DNA of 64,000 nt from Antedon mediterranea. Its lineage: Eukaryota; Echinodermata; Crinoidea; Comatulida; Antedonidae. The stretch is from contig NC_092675.1 in the NCBI RefSeq assembly GCF_964355755.1, positions 3,816,312 through 3,880,311 of the forward strand. The letters run 5' to 3'. The position numbers were made by a program, and so were the translations under genes. Within the stretch, counting starts at the first letter, position 1. Every line of letters begins with the position of its first letter. Below, in pieces: positions 46,570 through 59,409 of this stretch. The notes under the pieces were generated by a model. It was given only the letters and a program-made list of their open reading frames with translations. It ran no database searches and was not told where the DNA came from.

Positions 46570-48220
46570 CGTGCTAAATGTACGAACTTAATGTGAAGAT
46601 TTAATGTGCGGACGTAATGAGCGGACTTAAATCACTTAGTCGTAATGACAAGGACGAACGTCTTCCTAAAGCAGGGATAAGGAGATCGAAACATCCAATA
46701 ACACATAGCTCATAACATTAATTCTGGAATCTTCAATGTCTCTTCAATCTTTACTACTGTACTTAGTCTGCCAGAGTGAGTAATATATCGACCAATCGGA
46801 AAAGAGCTTGCCAGAAATTGCTGCAATTTCAAACAAAGACCATTTATTCTTTGTATCAAAATTTGTAAGTCTATTTTTTGGTTGACATTATTGGCAACAA
46901 ATAGTGGCTATCTTTTGTTATATTGTGGTAAACAAGTATCTAATTATTACGGCTGTCAATTAAGGAGGATACAGATATATTAGTCGTCATAATTTTTATC
47001 TTATTGAAAAAATGTCTAGGCCAATAATATGGAATTACGGCACAGGAGCACTTGGTCGTGTACAGTAACTAAACGCCAGCCAACATATGAAATGCTATAT
47101 CCTATATGTTTGTTATCCTCTTGATAAATTAGTAAAGTAAAGAAAGTCTTTACGCTGTTTTTTGGCCTGCCTTTGATTAATGTATTTCCCTTCTATTAGC
47201 AACAAATTCCTGTTACTGTGAAAACATGTTTATTGTGAAACTACCTCACTCGGAAAATTCTATTAAAAACATGAATAAATGATTGGAATCATAATTTTTT
47301 TAATTTAGTTTATATTTTGTCATTATATCCTTACAGTATATAACCTTTAATTTAATTTTTTTAAAGTGCGGGAAATACTAATTTTCAATATTAAAAAACC
47401 CATTTAATTTGAATAATGATCTTAATTCTTATGGTGAATGAACTTAATAATTATGTATACCAGTAATTAATATGCAAATTGTAGACGGTAGATGTAATGA
47501 CCTTTTGCTAACGAGAATCTTCATTCTTGCATGTGCTGGTCTCAAACTAAATGAGCTAGAAACAAATTATCTCATTTCTTACAATACCGGATGTTCAATT
47601 TCAATTAATTCAAAACTCGTCTAAAATATGGACTTTTTCAGCATTTAATGTGCTAATATTGCTATATAAGCCTACACAGGTATATTTTTTATTCATAAGA
47701 TTCATAAGAAAAACACAGTCTTTCCTTAATATAGGCCATCTAAGTACCCTCCTATATTATATAGCATTATTCAGTGTAGAATCTTGGCAGATGCATTGTT
47801 GAGGTGTTCGGGTTGGAGCATCAGGAAGTTATTGAGGTCACACCAGCAAGAAAAAAAATACAGTACTATTATAACCCTGCTTCCTGTTGATAACTACATA
47901 CTAATTTAAAGATACTTGTCTATTACCAAATACAATCACTAAATTAATTCAAGATAAAAACTACAAACTGGTTGAAATTTTAATATTTTACGTTTTCAAC
48001 AATCAGCTAAATACAGATTTTTTTAAATATTAAATTTGTTTAGTTATTGTTCATCATCTTATCTTAAAAATGAGTTGACATTTGACCATTTCTTTTTTGA
48101 CAAAAACAATCCCTATACTACAAGAATTTTTCCCTAAAACAACCAAATAAAGACTCAACTTAATGGGTGTTGTTATATGTGGACGTATATTTTTCGCAAA
48201 ATGTCCTAAATTTTAAATAT
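46570..48220. other. Intergenic, nothing recognised
   Basis: AT-rich sequence with no supported exon, repeat array or terminal inverted repeat. Confidence 0.5.
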
Positions 48221-48920
48221 AATTAATATGCAATAATATTGCTATATGTGCACGTATAGTACCATATCATCATCTTATAGTGTTATGGGACCACTTTATG
48301 TCGAAAAAAAAAAGGTCAAAATTTTGTACTTTTTCTGGAAAATCCCTGTACTATAGTACAGGGATTTTTTGCAAAATCACCCACATTTCGACCTTTTTGA
48401 AATTTAATTAATATGCACTAATATTGCTATATGTGCACGTATAGTACCATATCATCCTCTTATAGTGTCATGGGACCACTTTATGTCGAAAAATAAAAAG
48501 GTCAACATTTGGTCATTTTAGAGAAAATCCCTGTAATATAGTACACGAATTTTTTGCAAAATCACCAAAATTTGGACCTTTTTGAAATCCAATTAATATG
48601 CACTAATATTGCTATATGTGCACGTATAGTACCATATCATCATCTTATAGTGTCATGGGACCACTTTTTGTCGAAAAATAAAAACGTTGAAAATTTGTCA
48701 TTTTTCAAGAAAATCCCTGTACTATAGTACAGGATTTTTTGGCCAGAAACATCCAAATTTGGGGACTTTTTAAAATCCAATTAATATGCACTAATATTGC
48801 TATATGTGCACGTATAGTACCATATCATCATCTTATAGTGTCATGCGACCACTTTATGTGCAAAAAAAAAAGGTTGAAATTTTGTACTTTTTCTGGAAAA
48901 TCCCTGTACTATAGTACCAC
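48221..48920. repeat. 185-bp tandem repeat, ~3.8 copies, with internal palindrome
   Basis: AATTAATATGCAATAATATT or AATTAATATGCACTAATATT begins units at 48221, 48406, 48591 and 48779 (185, 185 and 188 bp). Each unit contains GCACGTATAGTACCATATCA, GGGACCACTTTATGTCGAAA and a palindrome. The first unit's palindrome, 48339-48368, is perfect over 30 bp (arms AAAATCCCTGTACTA and its complement). Confidence 0.92.
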
Positions 48921-51682
48921 TATAGGACCACTTTATGTTTTTCCTAAAAATAATTTTTTTTTTTTTAAATTGATAAATATCGACCATTTATTTATTTCCA
49001 AACCTGGTTTCTATGACCCTATATATAATGATACAGTATATGCGCACAAAAATGACAATATTATTGCATATTGAATTTTGAAAAGTCTATATTTTGGTCA
49101 TTTTTTGTCTTCCAACTAGAGAAAAATAGTTTTTAGAAAGAAATCAAAGAGTAGTTTGTAGTGTTCATTCAATAGCAGCTGGTTTCTCATATGACCTTGA
49201 TTTCCTGACCATTACTTCCTATTCTTTATAGTTCTAAAATGTTAATTTTCATTTCCCGGGTTAGTGATTATTTCTATGATTTTTAATTAGATCATTGAGG
49301 TATATATGTATGATTCGATAAGTCACTTCTGTTTTTTTTTTTAAATGTTAGACTTTTATTGATGTGATGCAGAGTAAAACTGTTTTTCTGTTTCTTCATA
49401 TGTCATTGTTGAAAATGAGGATTAAGGTATGTACTTTTATGCAGATTAAGGTCATGGGAAATTTACATATTCACCTGTAGTAGTATAGTCAAACGACCCA
49501 TAAAATATTCACATTTTGGACCACTTTCTCTATCCCAGCCAACTGCAGATAACCTCTCCTTTGGAACACCCCTATAATTCAGGGAACACTCTTAGTAGTA
49601 CATGGACACTTTCTCATGAAAATGGTGGGGGTGTCCACTTAATGGACATTGGAGTTCAAAAGTTTTCCTCTAAGAGTTTTAATAGGGGATCTTCTGACTT
49701 TTTCAGGCTTGTAATTTCACAGTTCAAACTTCAAACTTGGATGAGTGTTAATTTATAGTAGTACTTAATTTTGTAGGTTGTTGTCAGAGGTTAGATCTAG
49801 TTCAGCGGTCTTCAAAGGTCAATTTGATATCTTTGGGGTAATATTGAAATAGATTAATCCATTAAATTAATTAAAACCAATGGCCAAAGGATGTTTGGTT
49901 CAAATCTAGGTCTATGTATCTCGGCCATCTCTCCCTATCCCATAAGAGATACTTGTTTTTCCCATTGGTGTTAATTGCATAATTATACAGACCATTTCAT
50001 TAGACTCTATTCACACTTGGAAGTGGGAATAGCAATGCTTCTAGGAACTAAATTCGTATAGAACAAAATATACAAATAAGGGATATCCCTGGGGTTGCTG
50101 GCAGCACACAAGTTTAATGGAATCGCACTCTAGAAATATGGTAGGCTTCCTCAAGGACAAGATTTTAATATTCTCTGATTCTCTGCATATAATCTCACAA
50201 CTTCTAATACTGTAGTTACTAAGTACACCAATAATATATACTTATTTATTTATTTTAGTTTTTTAAAAAAATCCCAAAGGATAAGCAAAATGTATACATA
50301 CATTTAAAAATACAAAGAATAAAGTGTTAAATAGGAAATAAATAAATTGTTAATATATATAACCAGAAATAAACAAGTAATGAATAACTGACTATTGTAA
50401 TTATATCATTTTAATATCCAATGATACAAACAATACATCACTCTAATGAAATACATTGTTGCGCACTATACATATTATATTTAAAATTAAATAAATAGAT
50501 ATAGGCTGAATAATACAAAACAAAATGACATATTAAGTGTATCACATAATTATATTTCAAGTATTTGTACACAAATTTAACTTGGCTTAAAATACTTACA
50601 TAAGACAAATCATTCAGTAGTTTGATCATATATGTAATATTCTGTGTTTCAATATCTAAATCGCAAGAAAATTCATAATTACTGAAGATGTTCTGAAGTG
50701 GAATGAATGATTGATTTGACTGGGATGACGTTTATAGACGTAAAGTAGCTTCGACAACCTGTACAGGTCAGCGTGATAGGAATTAAGAGTTCTTTTGAAC
50801 AAAGCATATAAACAGTTAAATGAAGAAAGGAAATTGGAGATAATGAGGATACACACTCATTAACTGTAGTCTGTTGCCTTCTTACATGGTGAGTTACTAG
50901 ACATATCTAGCCATAGAAATGTTATTATCTGCTTAGCTATTGTTTTCAATCAACCATTATAGATTAAATGTTGATGGTAAAACAAAGCTTTAACGTATGA
51001 AATCCTGGCACAGTAGATAAAATTAAATAAAACATATTTTGTTCTAAACTGACCATAACTACAATGTTGATATTTACTGTACTAAACTTAATAAAGAGAA
51101 TTCAATAACAAAAAACTCAACCATACGGTTATTTTTATAAATGAAGAAATGTTTAAAAAATGTACCCAGAATACCTCCTGTTCTGTGGCCCTTTCAATAA
51201 GCATAAAGCAGTCTATTATAAATTGCACAAATGATTTATATATCATACTTTTGTATACAAAAACTGTTTTCATCATTTGTAACAGTATTAAGATGAATGG
51301 TTGCTTGAAACTTTGTATGGTGAAGATAAGTGCTATACACAATTCAACTACTTTGGCTCAATAAAAGTTCTTAGAAGTTAGTAATCAACCAATCACCTTT
51401 TAGACACCTTTTGTTTCTCTCCTTCTGCCTTGTTATTGGTTCTTTCTCTAGAATTTGACATTCACCGAAACATTTTCTCAGCTCTTTACTGATCCAATAT
51501 ATGGTATAATTGTTTAATGATGTTAACGTCAGTATGAAAGAAGAAGAATAGACATTTATTTGACCTTGTATTCCACTTATGAATGTTTTTAGTAAAGGAT
51601 ATCACAACCTAATAGATAAATTGTCACAATACATATGTATTAATTTAGCATTACTATGTAATGAAGTTCAATAGTATTTTAT
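48921..51682. other. Intergenic, no gene
   Basis: AT-rich. 49500-49700 holds a GTGTCCACTTAATGGACATT-type sequence similar in style to the repeats at 52969. Nothing else is supported. Confidence 0.45.
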
Positions 51683-52000
51683 TTATTTATTCTTTATACT
51701 GGGTAGCCTCTTCAGTTTGACTGACTGTTCTCCCAAAGGCCCAGTGTATATATATGATGAGTTTGTGACAGTGGTTGTGTGTGAACTAGTACAGCGGGGT
51801 AACCCCCTACTTGTCTCGAAAGATGTACTAGGTTCTTTAAAGTGCACATGAGCTAGATGTGTACACTCGACCTACGGTTTATAGTCCTTATCCGAGAAGA
51901 CTCGTTCTACCACCAGAACTATGGAACGAGTGAGACTTGCCGATGTTATGCCTACGTATTACAGTTCCACTGTCTGTTCGGTCACTCACTCGCTCATCAT
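51683..52000 (-). mobile_element. tRNA-derived SINE (family 1), near full length
   Basis: On the minus strand: GAGCGAGTGAGTGACCGAAC head, CATAGTTCTGGTGG, GTAGGTCGAGTGTACAC, CTAGTACATCTTTCGAG and a tail ending ACCCAGTATAAAGAATAAAT. Same order of blocks as at 5985 and 2448. Confidence 0.72.
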
Positions 52001-52968
52001 TTTAACCATACTTCCTTAAATATAAGACTCACACACTAGAGGCAGATTCAGTAGGGTAGCATTACCCCACTCCCCAATTTTAAAAGTCAAATTGACAATA
52101 AGAACTACGTTTTGATATCTATTTTTTTACAATTAATGTTATTATGTTACATTCCCCTGTTTGACCAATCCTAAATCCACCCCGGCAAAGTATAACAAGC
52201 CAGCATATACCTGCAAATAGGTCATTCTAAATTAACATAAGTGAAATTCTGATGTAGCATCATCCTTCTTCATCTGGTATATTGTATTTAAGATTACAAT
52301 AGTTTGGCCTAACACATAATTTTGTATTAGATATATTCCAAAGGGCTACATGAAGGTGTCTTATATACCATTGTCAGTATGATTATGTCCCACACAATAT
52401 TTTATATACATAAAATATCTATATGAACTTTTATTTCCAAATGTACATGACTTATATATATTTGATGGATGGTGCAATCTAGGTCACATTTTCATACATT
52501 TAAATATTCAGTATTCTAGAAATAAAAATACATGTCCATCGCTCATTCTGGAGTGCCAGGAGTACCACTTTGTAGAAACTAGCGCCAAAAAAAAATGTGT
52601 TATAATTACAAAGTCACTTCTTACCAAGAAATTAAATCGACCTTGAATAAGTAATTTACATACAATGAGAAAATATATCAATTAAAACAATGTCGTCCTT
52701 ATTTTGTATTTACATAGCTACAAGAAAAAATGGCTTACAAGTTACAGCGAGTATTATTTCCTTTGTTTTTTTAATGTGATATCCGTTAACACAGAATATT
52801 GGTTTCCTACTACAAAATGCAGGTGAGAGAGTAGAAGAATTACAGAGGATATAAAAATGTAAAGTCATCAATTCAGATCACAGAAATGTAAGAAAAAAAA
52901 AAGTTCCTATATGACAATAAAATTGTATAATTACATTATGGTACAACTTCTTCAGGAACCCGACAGTG

Positions 52969-53235
52969 TGTCCCCTCAATAGGGGGTATTCCTTGAATAA
53001 GGGTTGGCCATAGTGTTGGTTCATTTCACATGAGTGTCCCTTTAAAAGGGTGTCCCCTAAATAGGGGGTATTCCTTGAATGGGCTGGCTATAGTGTTGGT
53101 TCATTTCACATGAGTGTCCCTTCAAAAGGCTGTCCCCTAAGGGTATTCCTTGAATGGATTGGCTATAGTGTTGGTTCATTTCACATGAGTGTCCCTTTAA
53201 AAGGATGTCCCATAAATAGATATGTCCCATAGGAG
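52969..53235. repeat. Tandem repeat, 75-82-bp unit, ~3.4 copies
   Basis: TGTCCCCTAAATAGGGGGTA starts units at 52969, 53051, 53131 and 53206, each followed by TAGTGTTGGTTCATTTCACA and TGAGTGTCCCTTTAAAAGG. Confidence 0.87.
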
Positions 53236-56020
53236 GGATTCTATAGTGTAGTATATATAGAAAAGAAAGAGCAACTTTAGAAATCTCCTGCAAGGGAATT
53301 TAGCTTTTGCTGGAGTTTGCCCTATTAATTACTATTTTAATGGAATTTAATTAAAATACAAATAAGATTGCATAAGATCTTGATATCCTTGATAAACCTT
53401 GTAACTACCTACTGTACCTCATATGATTGACAGTTATGTCTGCATATTTTTTTATGTTAATCCTTCTGATCTATTTTCCTTTTACATGAATCAGCAAAAC
53501 TTGTTTGCTATTTGGTCTAACCAAAAAAAACCAAATTATAAGCCATGGTGTGGGACAAATAAATACCCAACCGATAGACCGTCTGTTTCAAATGTTTAAA
53601 TTGTCAGGAGAATGTTACAAATTTCTAATATTCTACACAATGAACACTAATTTCACATCAGATTGTGTCGTACAACGTAATCTTATTTGGGTTTAAGAAC
53701 ATTTTAAAGAATCCAAAATCTTAAAAAACAAAAGTAATCATCTTATAGGTATGGTGTTGGAGCATTCTGGATTTACCCATGGGGAACCTTATATCATAAA
53801 ACCTTTCAAAAATGTATTTAGGATTGTAGTACGGTATTCCATCATTATTATTTCAAAACCTTTTATTTATTAAAATATCTCTATCATCTTTATAGTTTTT
53901 TTTATTGTTTTGCTTGTAAATGTGTACGGAAATTGAAAATACCACAAAAAAATATTTGTAATAATCAAATGATTGTTTTGAATGATTTCCCATTAAAACA
54001 TGGAATACAAGGTTGTGCTTCTTTATATATTCTAGGAAATTATTCTGGTTTTGAAACCTCATATTATGTAGCATCAAACAATATATTTTTTAGCATGTTA
54101 TCAGAAAAAAAATAGATTTTTATTTGTTTTTGACTCTTTAGACTAAAAACATCAAAATTGTTTGCACGATACCATGACAATATATTCAGTACAAAAACTA
54201 AATCTAAATTTCAGCAAAAAGTGGAAATATAGGAAGGAATAGCAAAGATTTTGTAAAAAAAAATAATATACTTAATATTCAAAATTATTCATAATTAACT
54301 AAATTTTCCATAAACCATATTTGTTAAAATAATTGTTCAGTAGAAAACTCGTTAATTTATGTTATTTCAGCCCAAATACTGGTAGAACACCTCAATTGTT
54401 ACAAGTATGGTTTGTGTTATTGGAATGTACTCGGCAGAAGACAATGCACTTTGCAATAAATATTTAAAAAAAAATTGAAGTAAAGGGTGTGCTAAGGAAG
54501 AGGTAATTTCCTGGCATGTTAAGACAAAGGAAAGTAAGCTTTTCCTGTACACAAAACTAAACCTTACCAACCAAAATGGCCGCCATCAAATGCATCTGTC
54601 AAGATAAAACACATGTGAAACACATTTATAAATCAATGAATTGGTAAGTATAATTTTCAGAAGAATTATTCGCTTAGAATTCAAGATGAGTTTCAAATAG
54701 ATATTAACCCATTTTTCCTGACACTTGACTGTAAATAGTTTGATTGTGGTTTCATTTACGGAGGCAGAAATCTGGGGCAAGTCTAACTAGCTTGTCTGTA
54801 AGAAATTCATTTTCTTCTTTCTGAACCTATTAATGATTTATTTAATCTTCAATTTGTTTTCATTTTGAATTAGAAATGAAACGACTAGAATGAAAATCAG
54901 TTATTTCGTGTTTGTTGAAAATAGTAGATAGTAAAGGAGGATATGATTGTACTAATGGTCGTTAGCATAAAGGACATACCCAGAATAGATTGCTTACGTG
55001 AGTGCTGTTGTAATATCATTTGAAATAAATAGTTCCAGTCTGATGTTCCTTATTTTTAAAATCACTGGGACCGGCTCGGCTACAGTGATAAAGTTCACCC
55101 TGGTCTGGTTTTTTTTTTTTATGTATATACTGAAATAGACCGAATAAATAATGAAATGAACACGACACAATAAAAATCATTATTTACAATTAACATATTG
55201 GAAATAAAAATAAAATGTATATATTTCTAAAGGCGCCTTATTTAAAAAAACTGATATTTGATTTAATAACAAATTTTATTTTAGATTCAGATAGGTTTTT
55301 AAGTGTATATTTATAATACCCTTTTCTAACTAAATTTGATATGAGAAAAGCATACAGTTTACCAGCAATTCTACAACAGTTATTATTTATTAATATCATA
55401 AAAACTTTAAGTTGACACGATATTTTGTTTTCATTATGTAATATGGGTGATATTATATAAAGCTATCTTTGTATTGAATCATGGAGAATACTATAATGTA
55501 CAGTATTATACATATATGCCTTTTTGACTGGATAAAAATTAATAAAATCAACAGTGGTATAAACTAATGAATTGTCAATAAATATATTGTTAACTTGTAC
55601 TAATATTATCTATTCTTTAAAAAAAATATGTTTTAATTTGGAAATAATCTTAAAATCTATCATAATCTAATTTAATCTAGTGGAATTTAACATTATCCCA
55701 TTGTTTCCATTTTCTCTGATTTACCTTCTCTCCCGGGATGGCGATTGGCACCGATTAAAAGCTTTTAAAATCCTTTCACTAAATGAAACTAAATGACATT
55801 TTTATTATTAGTATTATTTATAATTGTAATATTGCATTTGTTTTTCCTATTTTAACTAGAATTCATTCAATTTGACGTACAGTTCTTAAAACAGGAGGTT
55901 GCTTTAGGAGACAAGAACAGTAAACAACTTTATTTTAGGCATGACTAGATGTGATGATAAGACAGATCATTAGTATATGTCACTTTTTCAATTTGTCAAC
56001 ACATGATAGAAAATGTTACA
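53236..56020. other. Intergenic, one possible exon start
   Basis: AT-rich with no gene model. A minus-strand ATG followed by a splice-donor-like sequence lies at 54586-54567 (see findings). Nothing else is supported. Confidence 0.4.
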
Positions 56021-56029
56021 TAGAAAGCC

Positions 56030-56165
56030 TCTTTTGCCGGGACATTCTGTTCCGGGGGTACCAGTACGGGTGACACTTTTCTGACAATATATGCTTTAAT
56101 GGCCAACTACTATTAGTGTGGATGGGGTGGGTGTAACTATTATTAAGGAGACACTTTGGTGCTGA
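56030..56165. repeat. Degenerate GGGACA/GACACTTT repeat
   Basis: GCCGGGACATTCTGTTCCGG, GGGTGACACTTTTC and GGAGACACTTTGGTG resemble a decayed form of the tandem repeat at 52969. Weak. Confidence 0.3.
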
Positions 56166-57150
56166 TGTTTCCCTTAGAGGTTTTACTAAATGTATAAAAA
56201 TAATTTTATGCAAACTTGTATGAAAATGAAAAATAAACTCTATGGTATATATATATATGTATAGAAACTGAAAACAAACCAATTATAAAACAAAAAAACA
56301 ATAAACCCTTAAAGATAACAGAAAATAAAGTGATTGCATGCTTGATTGCACACAATTCTTGACACATAGCATGCAATGTCTATAAATAACATTTGGGTAC
56401 GTTTCCTTACATAACACAATTTAACACAACTACCAATTACTTACTGATCTAATTTCCGGTTTTAAATAAATTGTTACTTGCATAATCTTTAAACATTTCC
56501 TAACCTTTCCTTTCATGTTGTACCTACAGTTTGTGTTTATAATAGCAGAAAGTGATATAACAGATTGGATAGATTGCTGGCGCTTTCAAATATTATTATT
56601 ATATCAATATTAATTTTAGAATTGTCACTTTATTGTCTATTTATGTTATCATTTAAACAACAATAATAAACAATTGTTGGTTTGAAAAAAAAGAATATTT
56701 CTAATAACTTATTACTACAAACCAGGTGAACATTTTCAATCAACAATAATAAACATTATTTTTTGGTTTGTTATGTGCCGTGAGAACATCCTCCCTCCAA
56801 TGGCGCAAATCTTATCTAATTCTTGTTATTGTCTTCTTCTCCGGTATTAATAATCCACAGAGGCTCATTTACATATCTTTGCTAGTAGCACTTAATTAAT
56901 TATTTCATAGTATTATATCACAGTCCTCTGTTTGGTATTGTTCTTCACAATGTCTTGAATTAACTGTATACATTAAAGTCATCTCTTAATTTAAACTGCT
57001 GAATCAACTGATTAGTGGTTTGTTTTTGATTACAAACAAACCAGCAAATACTTAGATTAAGTAGATTAAAAAAAGGAAGGATAATAGTTCATTTAAACAT
57101 TGGCTTGACTTATAACAGTAGAATTAGTTATGTATTGACCTATTTTTAAG

Positions 57151-57338
57151 AGGTAAGGAGGGGTGGCGGAGATACAAGGGTCAATCAGTGGTAAAGGGGG
57201 AGGCGAGAGGTAAGGAGGGCAAACAAAGATACAAGGGTCAATCAGTGGTAAAGGGGAAGGTGAGAGGCAAGGAGGGGTGGCGGAGATACAAGGGTCAATC
57301 AGTGGTAAAGGGGAAGGTGAGAGGTAAGGAGGTAGAGG
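57151..57338. repeat. 57-bp tandem repeat, 3.3 copies
   Basis: AGGTAAGGAGG or AGGCAAGGAGG starts units at 57151, 57208, 57265 and 57322, each with GATACAAGGGTCAATCAGTG. The plus strand is purine-rich. Confidence 0.92.
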
Positions 57339-59170
57339 TGTTAATTAAACATTAATTAATTCATTAATTAAAACATAATTCTTCTTTTTTTTCAACTGAG
57401 AGAAAATTAAATTAAAACAAAATTTTAAAAACTTAACCTAATTTTACATTCCCAATTAAAAAAAAGAGTAATTGTGAGTAATTAATATGATTGTCAAGAA
57501 CAATATTGTCCTGTTCACAATTCCAAAAACAAGTAATCTGTGTTTACAAAAATCTTTTTTCAAATATCTCTCATTTTCCACTAGTGTGCTTGCATGCAAG
57601 CAAAGCATTTACCTGCAACCTTTACTTGCACTGCACATTAAAAGAATCCTTAAGTCAATGGCAATGCTCTTTCACTACTAATTATTATTCACTAATTATT
57701 TCCTTCAATTTATAATTAATTAGAATGTTGTATATAGATTGCGTAGGAGTGAAACAGCAACATAATAAAATATTCAATATCCAGTAGCATTGGGCTTGAG
57801 TGGTTCATGCAAATATCTGAAATACCTACCAACTAACAAATTACGCAATATATCTCAACAGCTTCATTATTTGTCCATGTACTAAGATAATTAGACATTT
57901 TGTTGGTTAAAGTTGCAACTAATGAGCAATTTCAAAAGTAATTAACAAGTTGTTTATGTCCTCTTTGTACGTCTGTGAATTTTATAATGTACATATTGAG
58001 TTGTTTTTTGCAGACTTTGTTTTCAATATGCATTGTATGTGGTCTATGAATTTGAAGGAAAAGAGAAAACTACTTTAGTAGAGAAATTAATATGTGTGAG
58101 ATAGTAAGGATGAGACAATCTGCAATTAGTGAAAAGTTACGTTGCTGTGAATCATACTCAAATCACCAGCTTGATGATATAAAATACCAAAAAATATCAG
58201 TTCTAATAAACTTTAAATTAGAAAAATCACATTTTATTCAGTCAAACTTTGTTTCCATAATTCCATATGATTCATTAATTTGTTCTTTCTTTAAACTGAA
58301 ATGCACTTTCAATACAAAGTTATATGGTTAGGACATCTGCACATCAAGCAGAATGTTCCGGGTTGAATATCGGTTGGGGTGACTTTTTCTCATTTTCACA
58401 GATTTCCTAATCTTTATTTTTTCCAATTAAATTTCAGTGTATCTCCGGGCGGTTTAGAATTCATGTTCTGTGCCTGTTGTGTATATATGTTTCCTAAAGT
58501 GAAGATTCAACATTATTGTATTATTATTAGGAATTTCTGATTTTATGTGGTAGAGAATTCCATAGTTTTGTTGGTCTATATATGAAAGTTCTTTTACCTT
58601 GAGAGATATTCCATTATTACTTTAAGAGAAAGTACATTTATTATGGTTATCTACAGTAAATTTAAATGCTGTTGTTAAATATGTTGCAACTATTTCTTTT
58701 AAACATTTAAATTAGACTTTTTTCATTCCATTTGTCTGTAAGTCTAGTAATATTTGTGACCTAATTTTTAGGAACAAAGACTGCAGAAGAGTAAAAGTGA
58801 AACATAATAAAAACTAAAAACCAGTTTCATACTATAATACAAATAAATTTCAGACAAAGATAAACACGAGATTTAGAAGGTAAATAAGTTTTTCTAATTC
58901 TTTGTAGACTTTTGTTCCCCAAAAGTATTTTTAGTATCGAGTATAATTCCATTCCTTATTAGGGCAGGGGTGAAGGGAAATTGGTGTTTTGTTTATATCT
59001 ATCCTATCAAAATGTTGTACATTCAACAGAATGATCTGGACCTGCTTCTACCGAACTGTATGTTTATTGGGTCTACATATATATATATATATATATATAA
59101 CCCTAACCCAATTTGCTATGGTGTCATATTGGCAATATGCATTGTGTACACAAATATATCAATATAAATA
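57339..59170. other. Intergenic, no gene
   Basis: AT-rich. 58440-58760 has faintly LINE-like sequence (GAGAATTCCATAGTTTTGTT). A (TA)n run is at 59076-59098. Open frames here lack recognisable domains. Confidence 0.4.
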
Positions 59171-59177
59171 AATTAAA

Positions 59178-59400
59178 TTTGACTCGAAATCTAGAGGTGT
59201 GGGTTCAAGCTCCGGTTTGGTCACTACAGTGCTGAATCCTTCATATCCACCTTATTCCTCTTCACCCAGGTGACAAAAATCGATATCGGTATTGAAAAGT
59301 AGTGGGAAGGCAATTTGGGAGGGAGGGATACCACCCCATACAATACAGTGGGTCTGGCCCAAATGCAAAATGAAATGGAAATTGACAAGAAGGCTGTTAT
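59178..59400 (+). mobile_element. tRNA-related SINE fragment
   Basis: AGGTGTGGGTTCAAGCTCCG has a B-box-like core (GGTTCAAGCTC), followed by CACCTTATTCCTCTTCACCC and GGTGACAAAAATCG, a body typical of marine invertebrate SINEs. Not clearly the same family as the others. Confidence 0.45.
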
Positions 59401-59409
59401 AGCAAATAA

